Origin: Berberis thunbergii
Taxonomy: Eukaryota > Streptophyta > Magnoliopsida > Ranunculales > Berberidaceae
Assembly: GCA_003290165.1 (NCBI GenBank)
Contig: QNQO01005803.1
Location: 186,001 to 250,000 of the forward strand
Length of the DNA stretch: 64,000 nucleotides
Direction of reading: 5' to 3'
Positions within the stretch are counted from its first letter, which is position 1; every line of letters begins with the position of its first letter. Below the pieces are notes generated by a model. It saw only the letters and a program-made list of their open reading frames with translations, ran no database searches and had not been told where the DNA came from. The position numbers and the translations under genes are program-made. This document shows positions 10,335-21,274 of the stretch, in pieces.

Positions 10335-11081
10335 CTGAATATTTACTTCCTACTCACTGCACATAAAAAATACAAACAATTAGAATGACACACGTCTTCA
10401 TAATTCAGAAATGCATAAATACAAGTTAAGGGGATAGAAACTTGCAATTTGTTCGTATCAGCATGCCCTGTTCCAAAGGCGAATAAACCTTAATCAGCTA
10501 CGATATCATGGCAAATCTGCATATTATTACATCATCCAGATAAAAGGTCAAAACCAACGGTTGTATTTGGCTCATTGAGTGATTTTTATGGGTGAAGAAG
10601 AATAGATACAACTTGTGAGCTGTTCACCAGGAAGTATAGCCGTGAAGAATACCAAGGGAGCAGGAGTTTGTGGATGGACACACACGTTTTTAAGTGATCC
10701 CATGTTTTTTTTGTTACAGAAATACAAAATAAATATATCTATATCATCAAAATAAATAATTTGTTAAGGATTTTCAGAATGTAGAGGTGCTGAAAAACAA
10801 GATTGATCTGCAAATGCAACCCAGAATCAAATTGTTATCTCACTCTTACTTAAGTAGTTTCAATGGATTTCTTTTACTATAGTAGTTGGCATCAAGTCCG
10901 GGTTTTTGGGCTAGCATAGTAGCATACATGAGCTTAGAAACAAAAGGAGATGATAAACAAACTACACAATCAAGATGACAAAAGCTACAACCCATAACAA
11001 ATATTGATAGCATTTGTGCTTGGGTTTAACATATTTCAACTCATATCCTGTAGGAATGTATTTGCAGCTAACATATCAAAA
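10335..11081. other. CACTA interior, no gene
   Basis: AT-rich; no exon recognised. Confidence 0.45.
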
Positions 11082-11222
11082 CTAAGGGCGAATCAAAAGA
11101 ATAAATCCAAGGAGAAAACCTGACAAGAATCCTCCAATATGGGCTAAACTGTCTATGTTAGGGAGAAGACCAATAGCCAAATTGAGAGCAATCACGAGAA
11201 GGAGAGTAGAAAGTGCTGCACA
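11082..11222 (-). pseudogene. Captured rhomboid-like intramembrane protease exon
   Basis: A 46-codon minus-strand exon ending in TAG. Two hydrophobic helices ([17 protein letters not shown] and [15 protein letters not shown]) flank [10 protein letters not shown], which contains the catalytic His motif (AHIGGF) of rhomboid serine proteases. The Ser-containing GASG segment is not present. TTCAG acceptor. Plant RBL family; member not assignable. Confidence 0.85.
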
Positions 11223-12043
11223 CTGAACCGAGACAGTAAAAAAAATTTATTTTTATCAAGCCAGTAAGTCCGAAAATCATGAGATATAGAAGAATAGGCC
11301 CCAAAGTATCTAAGGGGAGTAAAATGAATACATGATAGGTTATGAATGTTATCTAAACATTAAATTAATATTTGAAGATAACATATTTGCATCAGATGTA
11401 TCATGTTATGTGACAAACCACAACAACAACAAGAGAGAGATTAGGGAAAAATTTATCAACCATCATCACAGAAGGTAACTGAAACTAACAATTTTCATCT
11501 TCTAATCAACCACTCGGCCCTTTAATGACAGCCTTTAAGGTATTCAAGAGTGCCACAATAACTCGATGGAGAAACACAAGAGAGAAAAATATTATCTTTA
11601 ACCTCTCAAATCTTGTGTTTGTCTCTCTCAACTTGTCACGGATCAACTCAAAACTCTAGAACACTTTAAATTGGTTTCGAAAAAAGAATGAGGCAATTCT
11701 AACATCATCAAAACATGAATGTTACATATGATGTATAAACTGCTATTAAGTACACAAGCCTTGACAGCTTAATTGACTATGACCACTACTACAAAATTTC
11801 TGTTGGAAATAAAGCATTCCCCGAAAAAAAAATTCCTAGACAAAGCTGCCAAGTGGACAAGTCAAAACGGAACCTCAATTTCAAAAGTTTAAATGGAACT
11901 TGATTGATTAGTTCATGAACATCTTCTTTTGATGTAGCTTTCACAATAAGGTGGTTGAACATATAGATTAGTTTTTGCAAATAGAGCAATAGTCATAGAA
12001 TCATGCACCATGTTTTGATTTGAAAACATTATTTCCCTTTGCC
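11223..12043. other. CACTA interior, no gene
   Basis: No recognisable exon. AT-rich filler. Confidence 0.45.
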
Positions 12044-12153
12044 TGTTAGCTTCAACAAATGAGCTAAACCCAATCAGGATCACTAAGGTAGGGATACATG
12101 TTAGCTTCAACAAATGAGCTAAACCCAATCAGGATCACTAAGGTAGGGATACA
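12044..12153. repeat. Exact 55-bp tandem duplication
   Basis: Two identical 55-bp copies (12044-12098 and 12099-12153), each starting TGTTAGCTTCAACAAATGAG. Confidence 0.95.
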
Positions 12154-12549
12154 TGCAAACATGCATTCACTACATATTAATTTAGTTAGAGAGGCTTACT
12201 TGATCCTGCAGGTGTAAACAGATGGAGTCTTTCAACTCCTCTAACTGTGAGTATAATATTGGATGTGTCTAAAAACCAACATCATCTACATTTTGCAAAA
12301 AGTTTTCAGACACGCACACACACAAAAAAAGGGCCTTTAGTCATGAATCTGACCAATAATATTGGAAAGGAAAGATTGAAATTTAAAAGTATTTAAGCAG
12401 ACAATAGCATATTAGATTCACATCACATCCATATCAAAACATTAAATTTTACGGCATTCTAATGTTGTAGCTAACAATACCTGTACTTAGTTCAGGGTAA
12501 TTTCCATTACCCAAAAGCCTAAGCATGGCTGACATCCGCCCCTTTCCAA
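12154..12549. other. CACTA interior, no gene
   Basis: No coding signal that I can assign. Confidence 0.4.
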
Positions 12550-12775
12550 ATGTGCATACCATTGACACCAAAGAAACCTAAATATTATACACAACCATCA
12601 GTTACCACGAAATATTCAAAAAGATAACCAATTTCAACCAAAGCATCCAGTCTTACTGAAGTTCCTCCTCAACAGGTAGTACTCCTTCACCTTCAATCCA
12701 CTCTCAAGAAGTTGCATCCACTTGTCACCTCGATGGTGACATAGCAAGAAATCTTCTCATTACACCCAATTCTGA
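12550..12775 (-). pseudogene. RPL11: Captured ribosomal protein L11 (uL5) exon, decayed
   Basis: Minus strand. [11 protein letters not shown] and, in another frame, [18 protein letters not shown] then [11 protein letters not shown] match the central part of cytosolic 60S RPL11 (uL5), with a frameshift between them. Sequence at about 12550-12610 may be the remains of the next exon. Downstream of the two upstream RPL11 exons at 12903-13120. Confidence 0.82.
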
Positions 12776-12902
12776 AAAAAAAATTGTTAACACAAAAAAA
12801 AAAAATCAAAGGGTAAAAAACCCCATCAACCAAATCAATGTAAAATCAAAATGAACAAAAAACATAAAAGAGAGAAACCCTTTTTGTTTGTTAGATACAT
12901 AC

Positions 12903-12945
12903 CTTTGGAGAAAACTAGGGTTTGTCCACTCAACAACTCCAACAC
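12903..12945 (-). pseudogene. RPL11: Captured RPL11 exon
   Basis: A 43-bp exon VLELLSGQTLVFSK with a TGTAG acceptor and AAAG/GTATG donor, matching the residues that follow RLTKASK in RPL11. Confidence 0.8.
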
Positions 12946-13043
12946 CTACAAATAAAAATCAGTGAAAAACGATGGGGGTTTGGGAGGAAAAAATGTGCAA
13001 TGGGGATTAGGGGGTAAGTGAGAGATAGACTTAGTATACATAC

Positions 13044-13120
13044 CTTGGAGGCCTTGGTGAGACGATCTCTGCTCTTGCCGACGGAGATGTTGAGGACGAG
13101 CTTCTGCACTTAGATCTCTA
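13044..13120 (-). pseudogene. RPL11: Captured RPL11 exon (5' part)
   Basis: The minus strand reads VQKLVLNISVGKSRDRLTKA then SK, followed by an AAG/GTATG donor. This is the conserved N-terminal stretch of ribosomal protein uL5. A TAA stop lies just upstream where the family has Lys. Nearest host fragment to the element's 5' end. Confidence 0.85.
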
Positions 13121-13584
13121 TTTCTCGATCTCTCGATTTCTCTCACCCTCACTCTTTCCCTCTCCCTGGATCTCTCTCACTCTCGCTTGAGCGGCGTGCC
13201 ATTGGTTTGAAGAAAAGCGGCGTGCCTTTGGATTGAAGAAGAGCGGCATCCCTCTCCCTGGATCTCTCTCTCGCTCAATTCCTCTCTCCCTCACTCTTTC
13301 ACTCTCGCTCTTGATTTCTCTCACTCTCCCTAGATTTCTCTCTCCCTCACTCTCGCTTGTAGAGCGGCATACCTTTGGAGAAGAAAAATGCCTCTCCGAT
13401 CTGCTGCGATTGACGGGGGAGGAGAGCGAGACTGAGGGAGAAAGACTGAGCGGCATACCTTTGATGTTGAAGTGGAATCGAGCGAGGCTTTTGAGAAGCA
13501 ATTCGTGCATTTCATTTTTTCACTTCCCGCGAGGCTTTTGAGAAGCAATTCGCGCTTCTTTTTTCACTTCCCGCGCGGCTTTTG
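13121..13584. repeat. CT-rich and short-repeat region near CACTA 5' end
   Basis: Runs of TCTCTC/CTCCCT and repeated phrases such as GCGGCGTGCC, TTGAAGAA and GAGGCTTTTGAGAAGCAATT (twice, at about 13485 and 13529). Between the subterminal repeats and the first captured exon it could act as promoter/5' UTR for minus-strand chimeric transcripts; that is inference. Confidence 0.6.
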
Positions 13585-13672
13585 GTCTATAGCGGTTCCA
13601 ATTTTAATTGGCTTTGATGAATTCGGTCACTTATAGCGGTTTTCACAAAAACGCTATAAACTAAAGCTATCA
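13585..13672. repeat. CACTA subterminal repeats, right
   Basis: TATAGCGGTT (twice), AAAACGCTATAAA and AAAGCTAT: the same motif as in the left subterminal region but far fewer copies, so the two ends are asymmetric as in other CACTA elements. Confidence 0.85.
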
Positions 13673-13680
13673 ATGAACAC

Positions 13681-13693
13681 TTTTCTTGTAGTG
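13681..13693 (-). repeat. CACTA terminal inverted repeat, right
   Basis: TTTTCTTGTAGTG, perfect inverted copy of 565-577. Confidence 0.95.
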
Positions 13694-13696
13694 ACA
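13694..13696. repeat. Target site duplication (right) of the CACTA element
   Basis: ACA, matching 562-564. Confidence 0.93.
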
Positions 13697-14572
13697 TAAA
13701 CTACACTCCAAGAACTACCATCAAAGCTCAAACACTGACATACTTCATTGCTAACCGGCAGACAAAAACCAAAGTCAGACCACCAACCCTCGGATACGGA
13801 TGCCCAAGCATGGATATTGTGTTGTGACGGATCCTCGACACTAAAGGCGAGCATAGCATGGATCACACTCTGTTCCCCCAATGGCTTCACCCTTGAAAAG
13901 ACAATTAGATTTGGCTTTTCTACTTCAAACAACGAGGCCGAGTACGAAGCTCTCCTGCCCGACCTAAAGCTAGCATTATGGATCGGTATAGATCACCTGA
14001 TAGCTTATAGCGACTCAAGGCTGATAGTCAACTAGGTCAAAGGGGATTTTAACAGCAAGGACCCCTGCATGATAGCCTATTGCGACAAGGTACTTGGTAT
14101 AATAGGTAGGTTTAAGAGCTGTGAACTCATGCAGTGCCCTAGAAATGACAACAAAGGAGCCGACGAGCTAGCCAAAGAAGCCTCGGCCTCCGATGAGGTC
14201 TCAAGTGGCCTCGTCGAATATCAAGAACAATCAAATATCGATGAAAAAGAATATACAGATATCAAGATGACCCTGATACTGGAATGTATAACAACCAGGG
14301 CCCTACCAACCGAAAAGGTTGAAGCAAGAAGACTTAAAAACAGAGCAGCAATGTACACTCTCCTAAATGACAAGTTATATAAGAGATCAGTGATAGGGCT
14401 CCTGCTCCGATGTCGGACACCTTCAGAGGTAGGCCAAGTCTTGAGAACAATCTACAGCGGGAATCACCCAGGCAGAAAAACCCTCGCCCATAAAGCCCTG
14501 ACTCTAGGGTACTATTGGCCGACCATGCAGCGAGATGCCAAAAACATCGTCCGCAAGTGTGACAAATGTTAG
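13697..14572 (+). pseudogene. Ty3/gypsy (Tat) RNase H end, second RNase H and integrase zinc-binding region
   Basis: Continuation of 1-564. INYTPRTTIKAQTL closes the first RNase H. A second, archaeal-type RNase H follows: WILCCDGSS, TSNNEAEYEALL, LIAYSDSRLIVN, characteristic of Tat-lineage elements. The integrase N-terminal region ends with GYYWPTMQRDAKNIVRKCDK then C, followed by a TAG where Gln is expected. Another stop falls after RLIVN. A transposition intermediate cannot be made from this copy. Confidence 0.88.
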
Positions 14573-15080
14573 AGGTTCGCGCCATATACCCATATGCTGA
14601 CCCAACCACTGATTCCAATGACTAGTCCATGGCCAATCGCGCAATGGGGAATGGACATCGTTGGGTCGCTTCTGACATCGGTTGATAAAAATTTCTTCTT
14701 GTGGTCGTCAACTACTTCACTAAGTGGGTCGAGGCCGAACCCCTATCCAAAATCGGACAGATCCAGATCGAAAAATTCATATGGACCGCAATTGTCTACA
14801 TATTTGGCATCCCCAGAGTATTGGTTAGTGACAACGGAACACAATTTGAAGGTAGTAAGGTCAAAGAACTGTGCGAGAAGCTGGGTAGCAATCACCAGTT
14901 CTCCTCACCAAAACACCCCCAGTCCAACAACCAAGCGGAAGTTACCAATCGGACGATCCTAGAAGCCATCAAAAGAAAGCTCGGCACAACCAAAGGAAAA
15001 TGGGTTCCAGAGCTACCAGAAATAATCTGGGTATATCAAACTACTAAAAGAACCCCTACCGGAGAGACACTCTTTTCCTA
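14573..15080 (+). pseudogene. Ty3/gypsy (Tat) integrase catalytic core
   Basis: AQWGMDIVGS (first Asp), YFTKWVEAEPL, IPRVLVSDNGTQFEGS (second Asp) and SNNQAEVTNRTILEAIKRKL (Glu) give the full DDE set, but a frameshift near 14690 separates the first Asp from the rest, and a TAG at 15079 ends the frame after GETLFS. Confidence 0.9.
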
Positions 15081-15086
15081 GCATAC

Positions 15087-15491
15087 ATGTCAAAAGCCAT
15101 GGTTCCGGTAGAGCTCGAGGTGCCAACCTTTCGGACAGAAGAGTTCAGACCAGACGGGAATGACAAATCCTTGCGCGTGGGACTAGACCTCCTCGACAAA
15201 AAATGGGATCTAGCCTCTACTAAGATAGTCGCCTACCAACAACGGATGGTGCAATACTACAATGAGAGGGTCAAAAAACATGAATTCAATGTGGGAGATT
15301 GGGTACTCAAGAAGACCCAGGAAAACACCAAAGAAGCTGGAGCAGGAAAGCTAAATCCGAACTGGAAAGGACCTTACAGAGTTGCCAACGTCAACAGGCC
15401 GGGAATGTACTGGTTGACGATGGCTTATGGTGCCCAAAGTCTAAAGCCAAGTAAGCTCAATCAGTTCGCGATTGATTACAGCTACTTCTAG
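15087..15491 (+). pseudogene. Ty3/gypsy (Tat) integrase C-terminal domain
   Basis: A 134-codon open stretch with DKKWDLASTKIVAYQQRMVQ, HEFNVGDWVLKK and NWKGPYRVANV, the conserved GPY/F-type C-terminal module of gypsy integrases. The last 13 codons (from about 15453) already lie in the first unit of the 3' tandem repeat. Confidence 0.85.
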
Positions 15492-15960
15492 TGCCCAAAG
15501 CCTAATCCGCTTCGCGCGGATGATGATGGCTGAAAATGTGCGAGTTTAGTTAGCAATGGTTCGATGATGACGACGACTCGTCAATAGATCATTGCTCTCA
15601 ATACAGACAATGATCACCGAACTTGCCAGGTAAGCTCAGTCAGTTCGCGACTGATGACGATGACTTCTGGTGCCCAAAGCCTAATCTACTTTGCGCGGAT
15701 GACGATGGCTGAGAAAGTGGGAGTCTAGTCACCGCTGGTCCGTTGATGACGACGATTTACCAAAGGATATTGTTCTCAATATAGACAATGATCGCCAAAC
15801 CTACCAGGTAAGCTTAGTCAGTTTTGCAACTGACGACGGTGACTTCCGGTACATGAGACCTAATCTGCTCAGTGTGGATCACAAAGGCCAAAGGAATAAG
15901 AGCAGAAGTCAACGCTAGTCCGCTAACACTTAGTAAGACGTTACAGACAATGACTGAGGG
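15453..15960. repeat. 178-179 bp tandem repeat, about 2.8 copies
   Basis: Units start at 15453, 15632 and 15810, each beginning AAGCT(C/T)A(G/A)TCAGTT and containing a GGTGCCCAAAGCCTAATC-type phrase and GATGACGATGGCTGA. Typical of the 3' non-coding region of Tat/Retand-type elements. Copies are diverged. Confidence 0.88.
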
Positions 15961-16142
15961 AGCCTGGTCAACCCTTGACCAACAACGATTTATGCTGGTT
16001 AAACCCTAATTTGTCGTAGGAATGAAACAAAACAACAATATATTTTGACTAACAAAGACAAACATCCCACCTAGCAGTGCAAACTCTATGGTCTACGAAG
16101 CAACTAAAGTAAACATGACAATATGGGACAGAAACAACACTT
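15961..16142. other. 3' non-coding region of the Tat element
   Basis: No repeat or gene recognised. Confidence 0.4.
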
Positions 16143-17649
16143 TCATTCAAAAACATGTCTATATATTATATGTCTGAGAGAGGACGTTACAATAATTCTA
16201 AGGAAAACATCATCCTCATCAATAAGCCTCGCGGTGCCACAGCTCTCCCCTCGATTGATCGACCAGAAAGCAACCCTTCTGTAGCGAGCGAAATGAAGGT
16301 CGGTACTGGGATGTTCTTCCCTAATCAACTCCAGAAGCTCCAGTCTACCACGAACGACCTTAGACGAGATTAACAACCTCTTGCCTAACACGTCGAAGTC
16401 CATTGTGCCCAACAAGGCCTCATAGTGCGAATGCTCATTTGCCAGCAATCGCTCCGTCTCCAGAGCGCGGCGAAGCCCCTCATCAACTCCGACTTTCAGC
16501 AGCTGCTTTTCGATAACCCATTCTGCCTCCGTTTACTTCCTTTCAGTCTCCATGCCCTCGTGGTTAGCGACAGGGCCAAAATCCTGCACCCGACCTTCCA
16601 AGGAGTCCGCTCGATAGAAGCATCTGAATATAACATTCGCAAATCCACGAAAGCCTTCTCCAAAGCAAGAACCCTTCCACGGGCTTCAGGGTTCAACGAA
16701 ACAGGTCCGTATGACTCCAGGGCATGAGTAGCCATCCCGAGACTGCAATGATGAGAAACCTCAACACGCGGTCCAACTTCCTCTCTCGTTAAGTCAGCAA
16801 GGGGAGTCGGAGCATCTGGAGAAAGGTTGCGACCCCCAAGGGTGTCGCATGTGCAGACTGCAACATACTAGATAGAGAAGTCACCCTGACAAAAGTTTGC
16901 CTCTTCTTCAAGACAACAACGGGAGGTACATTTGCCTCCAATTCAGCAAGCCCGGAGGGATTGGGCAAGGACAGACTTCTCTTCCTCGCTGAGAGACGGA
17001 ATAACGAACCTCCCTGAAACAAAGGAACAACATCAAAATCAGTATCACAGAAGGAACATATAGAAATATGCACACATCGACAACCAAGAGACTCACAAAG
17101 ATGAAACTAAAAGTATCGAGACACTCTACGACTCCCAAGCTTGAAGTAATCAGAATCCGCCGAAGTAAATAACCATTGCTTCTCCCAAGATTCGGCGTTG
17201 TCCGCCGCCAGCTGCAGACAAGAAGGACACTTCAACACACAGATACCCTTGGAATCCAATCGAGCCTCGGTCAGATGATGGATCATCGACGAGGTCAAAT
17301 AGAGGCCAGTGTCATGAGCCCTCAGGAGAATTGCGAGCAGTATCTTGAACCCACTCGGCACCATTTGAGCTGGAGGCATTCGAAAATGAGTAAATAAGCT
17401 CCATACATCATCTGGCACTGGAAGTCAGAGCCCGGACTCAAACATGCATTGGTGCAAGCCTATGAACCCATGATGAGGCACAGTCAGACATTAAACTCCA
17501 AACGCGGGAACAATTTACAAATCTTCGGGAAGGCGATACAAACTACGAAGCCTGACCAACTCATTTTCGTCGACCAAATTACATTCAACGAAATTAATAC
17601 AAGCAAGGGATAACTGATCCCTGGAAGAAAGTTTAACGTTGTCGGCCAT
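16143..17649 (-). pseudogene. Antisense extra ORF (aORF) of a Tat/Retand-type element
   Basis: Minus-strand coding remains opposite in direction to pol. It starts at ATG 17649 (ADNVKLSSRDQLSL), continues in one frame across three stops to PDDVWSLFTHFRMPPAQMVP and FKILLAILLRAHDTGLYL, and then through frameshifted pieces to about 16143 (HSHYEALLGTMDFDVLGKRL). Tat-lineage elements are known to carry such an antisense ORF 3' of integrase, of unknown function. A TATA box lies 50 bp upstream of the ATG. Heavily mutated in this copy. Confidence 0.65.
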
Positions 17650-17698
17650 TAGAAGATAACGCAAATAACAATGAGAAAATCCTCCTCAAGACAGTGAA

Positions 17699-17706
17699 TA
17701 TTTATA
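17699..17706 (-). promoter_or_regulatory. TATA box for the antisense ORF
   Basis: On the minus strand CCCTATAAATATTC lies 50-57 bp upstream of the ATG at 17649, a usual plant TATA to start-codon distance. Confidence 0.5.
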
Positions 17707-18160
17707 GGGAAGGCAAACTGCACTTTCCCTTCTTGAGCAGTCGCGCACCACTAATGTCATGCGCTGCTCAAGAAGAACACTTTGAGTCAAATCATCGCAA
17801 CGGTACAATTGTCTTTTCAAAGAGTCAGTGGACTGACTTAATGCCCCATTCACTCGAGGGGAGTAGCCGATGATACTCACATTTTTAAGCCATACACGTT
17901 TCATGATGATCTCGAGGAAATACGGGCCCCAACGTCAGTTCAACACTGATCTGGCCCAAGCGGTTCTAATAAAAATATCCAACAACCCATATTTAAGATG
18001 CAAATTTTTAAGAGTTGAAGCTCGAACTTTAATACTTCAACTAATAGTTCAAAAGATTTTTATTTGAAACTCTCAAAAAGAGGGTAGTTTGCAATAAGAT
18101 ATTTAATAAAGTTTCTTTAAAAATAGGATTCCTTATGACTGACGTACTTGAGGTTTCTAA
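17707..18160. other. Probable 3' end/LTR region of the Tat element, unresolved
   Basis: LTR boundaries could not be defined because the 5' LTR is outside the window. No gene. Confidence 0.35.
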
Positions 18161-21108
18161 GGTGGTGTTCGTTAAGTGCTTATAAGCTAATTTCTGACTG
18201 GAGTTACACGTTCTGAAGGAGTTTCTGAATGGGTTGCTAATTAGAAGCTGTAAATTAAAATGATGTTTGTTTTTAAGTATTGACTTGAATTTTTTTTTGA
18301 CATTTTTGCCACCACCACAACCCACATCACCCACCACAAATCATCAACATTAACCCATTTTTCCATGTGTTTTCTCTCCTCCAAACACCATTGAGATCCC
18401 CTTCCATTACCACCAAAAACTACCCTATATCCCTATCCAGTTCTTATACAATCTCCAACATAGAGGAATAAAAAGAGAAAATAGGAAAATGAGGAAGAGG
18501 ATGAGGAAAGGAGAGGGTGGTGGTGGTTTCACGTGATAGAGAGAAGTTGGAGAAGATAAATTGGTTAGTGGAAAAAGGGGATAACAGTAGTCATTACAAT
18601 TTTGTTGCAAGGTTATTACTGAAATAAAATTTTATTAAGCACTCAGTGCTAAGTGATCATCACCCCCATGGTGCTTGGTCCAATCAGAACTTTAACTTTT
18701 AATAAGAACTAAAAACAAAAACTCCTTTTTTTTAGAGAGTTTCACCTCTTATTAAGACTTCTGAGTCTATTTAGAACAAAAATCAAACACTCTTTAAATC
18801 CTTTACAATTTAATGCCCATATGAGTTCAGAGCTCCAAATAGGCCAACTGCTGACAATTAAAGAAAAAGAAGGTATTCTATACCACTCCTCCTCAAAGTC
18901 AAGATTGAATTCCTTAATGGAAAATTCTAGGGGTCGAGGGATGGGTGGAAGCCACCAATCTGCCTCTAGATGAGCACTTTGCCTCGCTCCCTCCCTCGCT
19001 TTGTAGCAAAGCTCTTCCTTAATATCATTCTGAGGTATTAAAAAGAAGATAATGGTGGAAGACAACAAATTCTATTAGTATTAGTCGTTTCTATGTGAAC
19101 CCACCGCCTTTTTCAAACACCGCCAAATGGGGAATGCCACCGATTTTCTATTGAACACCACTATCTACTTTGTGGCACCATCACCTCTTCTTACTTTTCT
19201 TTCTTTCGATCCCTTCCATCTCCACACGATTTGCTTTATTTTCTATCAATGATTTCATCTTCTTTGACGAGGTTGCGATTCGGCTAGTTAAAGTTTCAAG
19301 AAGTGGCAACTTTTGTAATCGAAATTAAAAAAAAACACCACATTTTCCCTCTTCCACCTTGTCCCCTCTTTAGTTATCGTCTATGCAACTGAACCAAATC
19401 CAAAAGAACCAAATCTAAACAATAAACATTTCTTGAGGATGAACCTGGTGAGGAGGGACAAACATGCACAACCAAATCGAATTCAACTTCGTCTGTAACA
19501 CCATCAAACCGTCCCTTTTATTTCATATGCTCCAACGAGATTGACGCTTAATTTTGCATGTCATGGTTGCAAAAATGAAAACCAATCTAGCAGCCATGGC
19601 CTGAAGAATTTAGCCTCAATCTAGGAATCGTCTTCAACAATGTCATAGTTTCCTAGCCTATACTACAAGATTAAATCTCAATTACAAAGTATGTAAAGGG
19701 AAATTAAGACCTATTCTCACAGGAATAACATGTGAGAGTGAAAAAAATTCAAAATTTTGGGTTGGGTTTGGGCAATGCCCAATTTTTATCTTTATGTTGC
19801 AAGTTTGATCTGAGAAGAATAGGAGAATGAACAAAGATAACGAGATGGGATAGGAGATGGGATAGGACGCTCAAATGAGAGGTTGGAATTGGAGTGGATC
19901 TCACTGGTGGAATTATCTAGTTTGACGATATCGATTTAGCTGGGTACTGTGAAAGAAGAATAACAATGTCATAGATGTGCCATTGGGCTTTAAAGGTTTA
20001 GATTTCACATGGATTCTGTTGCTTCTTTGAAAACCCCACCATCATCTTGGTTGTTCAAATCGTACACAACATATAGAGGGAAATAAGAAATTGAACATGC
20101 AAAGACGAAGCCGAGAAGAAGAAAGTTGGGTTTCAACCCATGGTGGATTGGTGGGTTTCAACCCCTTTTATTTGGTGGTTCCAACCCCTTCTCGTTTCTT
20201 TAAAAATCCTTTTATTAAAAATCATTGTCATCTTCTTCACTCTGATAATATACAACAAATTCTACCATTTTTCTTTTGCTTCATCATTTATGCAAGCTTT
20301 AGTGAATTAATATTATTAAAGAGTTGACAGAGAACAGGGGAATAAGAAGATATTAGTCTCCTTACAAGTTGAGACTTTTAAATTCTATTTAGCTCAGCTC
20401 AGCTCAGCTCGGCTCCACAATTAATTTGTTATTGGGTGTCAACTCATTTCAAATGTAAACTGTTGGATTAAATGTTATCCGATGATATCTATTGTATTAT
20501 TTTCTTTGCAAAAATGTTTGTCCCAAGTTCTATATATGAACTCATATTGGGAAATTGTTTATGAGTTGTTTCTAGTACGTAAGGAAAATTTTGTACTTTT
20601 ATTAATAGCATGCACTTCATTTAATCCAATAGTATTTTGCTCGTATAAAGGAAATATTAACTTTTGAAAGGTATGTGAGGAAAGTTTTCAAGGTTTTCTG
20701 GAATATTATTTTCAATAATATTATTATGAAATGAGGTGACTGGTGCTTTGTAGGGATATGATGGCTTGCCATATGCAAATTATGAGTCCATTTGAAGAAG
20801 AGCGATTGAAGCATTTTACTTTTTTAGTTGGTAATAATATCAATATTAAGAATGAAACAAAAATTATAGAAGTGTTTACTTAATATGATCCAAAAAACTA
20901 GAGAGCTAGGCCCCTAGCGCTAGGATAGTGCCAGGGTGGCGCCCTGTACGTGTGATTGTGTTCGCATGGGGGTATTGGGTATCAATAGGATGATGGAGAG
21001 TATTGGGCCTGCCCTGGTGCGGGCTTGGCTTTGCTTTCTAGACATGTTCTAATATGATTGTTTATAGTTGACTCATTTTGTATGACCAACAGTTTCATAA
21101 TTGATGAT
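18161..21108. other. AT-rich intergenic DNA, no gene recognised
   Basis: No conserved frame seen. 18164-18700 has weakly similar ends (TTCGTTAAGTGCTTA on the left; AAGCACTCAGTGCTAAGTG on the right) that could be a decayed MITE. An AGCTC microsatellite lies at about 20391-20416. Confidence 0.4.
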
Positions 21109-21110
21109 TG

Positions 21111-21124
21111 CAAACATTATACTT
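21111..21124. repeat. SINE target site duplication, left
   Basis: CAAACATTATACTT, identical to 21261-21274. Confidence 0.9.
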
Positions 21125-21260
21125 GTTTTTTTGAAAAGCAAGCAGGGTTTTTATAGGATCCTAGAACCCATAAAGATGTCGCAAGCTCGGTTTGAACCCA
21201 TGACCTAGTGGTACCATCCGCCAAGCTTTAACCGTTGAGTTGTCATGCCACTAGCTCAAA
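21125..21260 (-). mobile_element. tRNA-derived SINE
   Basis: A 136-bp minus-strand insertion between perfect 14-bp duplications. The 5' end (21260 side) reads TAGTGGCATGACAACTCAAC, resembling a Pol III A box. GGTTCAAACC at 21189-21198 (minus) is a B box. The 3' end (21125 side) is A-rich: TTTTCAAAAAAAC. The 14-bp duplication implies LINE-mediated retrotransposition. Short and apparently complete. Confidence 0.85.
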
Positions 21261-21274
21261 CAAACATTATACTT
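21261..21274. repeat. SINE target site duplication, right
   Basis: CAAACATTATACTT, identical to 21111-21124. Confidence 0.9.

Larger units (their letters stand above)
565..13693 (-). mobile_element. CACTA (En/Spm) transposon carrying host gene fragments (Pack-CACTA)
   Basis: A 13,129-bp element bounded by perfect 13-bp inverted repeats CACTACAAGAAAA, flanked by ACA duplications and with subterminal repeat arrays at both ends. I see no TNPD-type transposase or TNPA-like ORF, so it looks non-autonomous. The interior is a series of short exon fragments from unrelated host genes, with introns, separated by AT-rich filler. Every recognised fragment is on the minus strand, so I orient the element minus, with its 5' end at 13693. 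A gypsy integrase fragment is nested inside the REV1 region. All captured frames are fragmentary; no complete gene is carried. Confidence 0.93.

Noticed and set aside
13118..13548. ORFs of 72-130 codons in the CT-rich CACTA end
   Set aside because: Arg/Glu/Ser-rich translations of a simple-sequence region on both strands.
18742..19068. 108-codon minus-strand ORF
   Set aside because: No recognisable domain, no supporting splice or promoter context.
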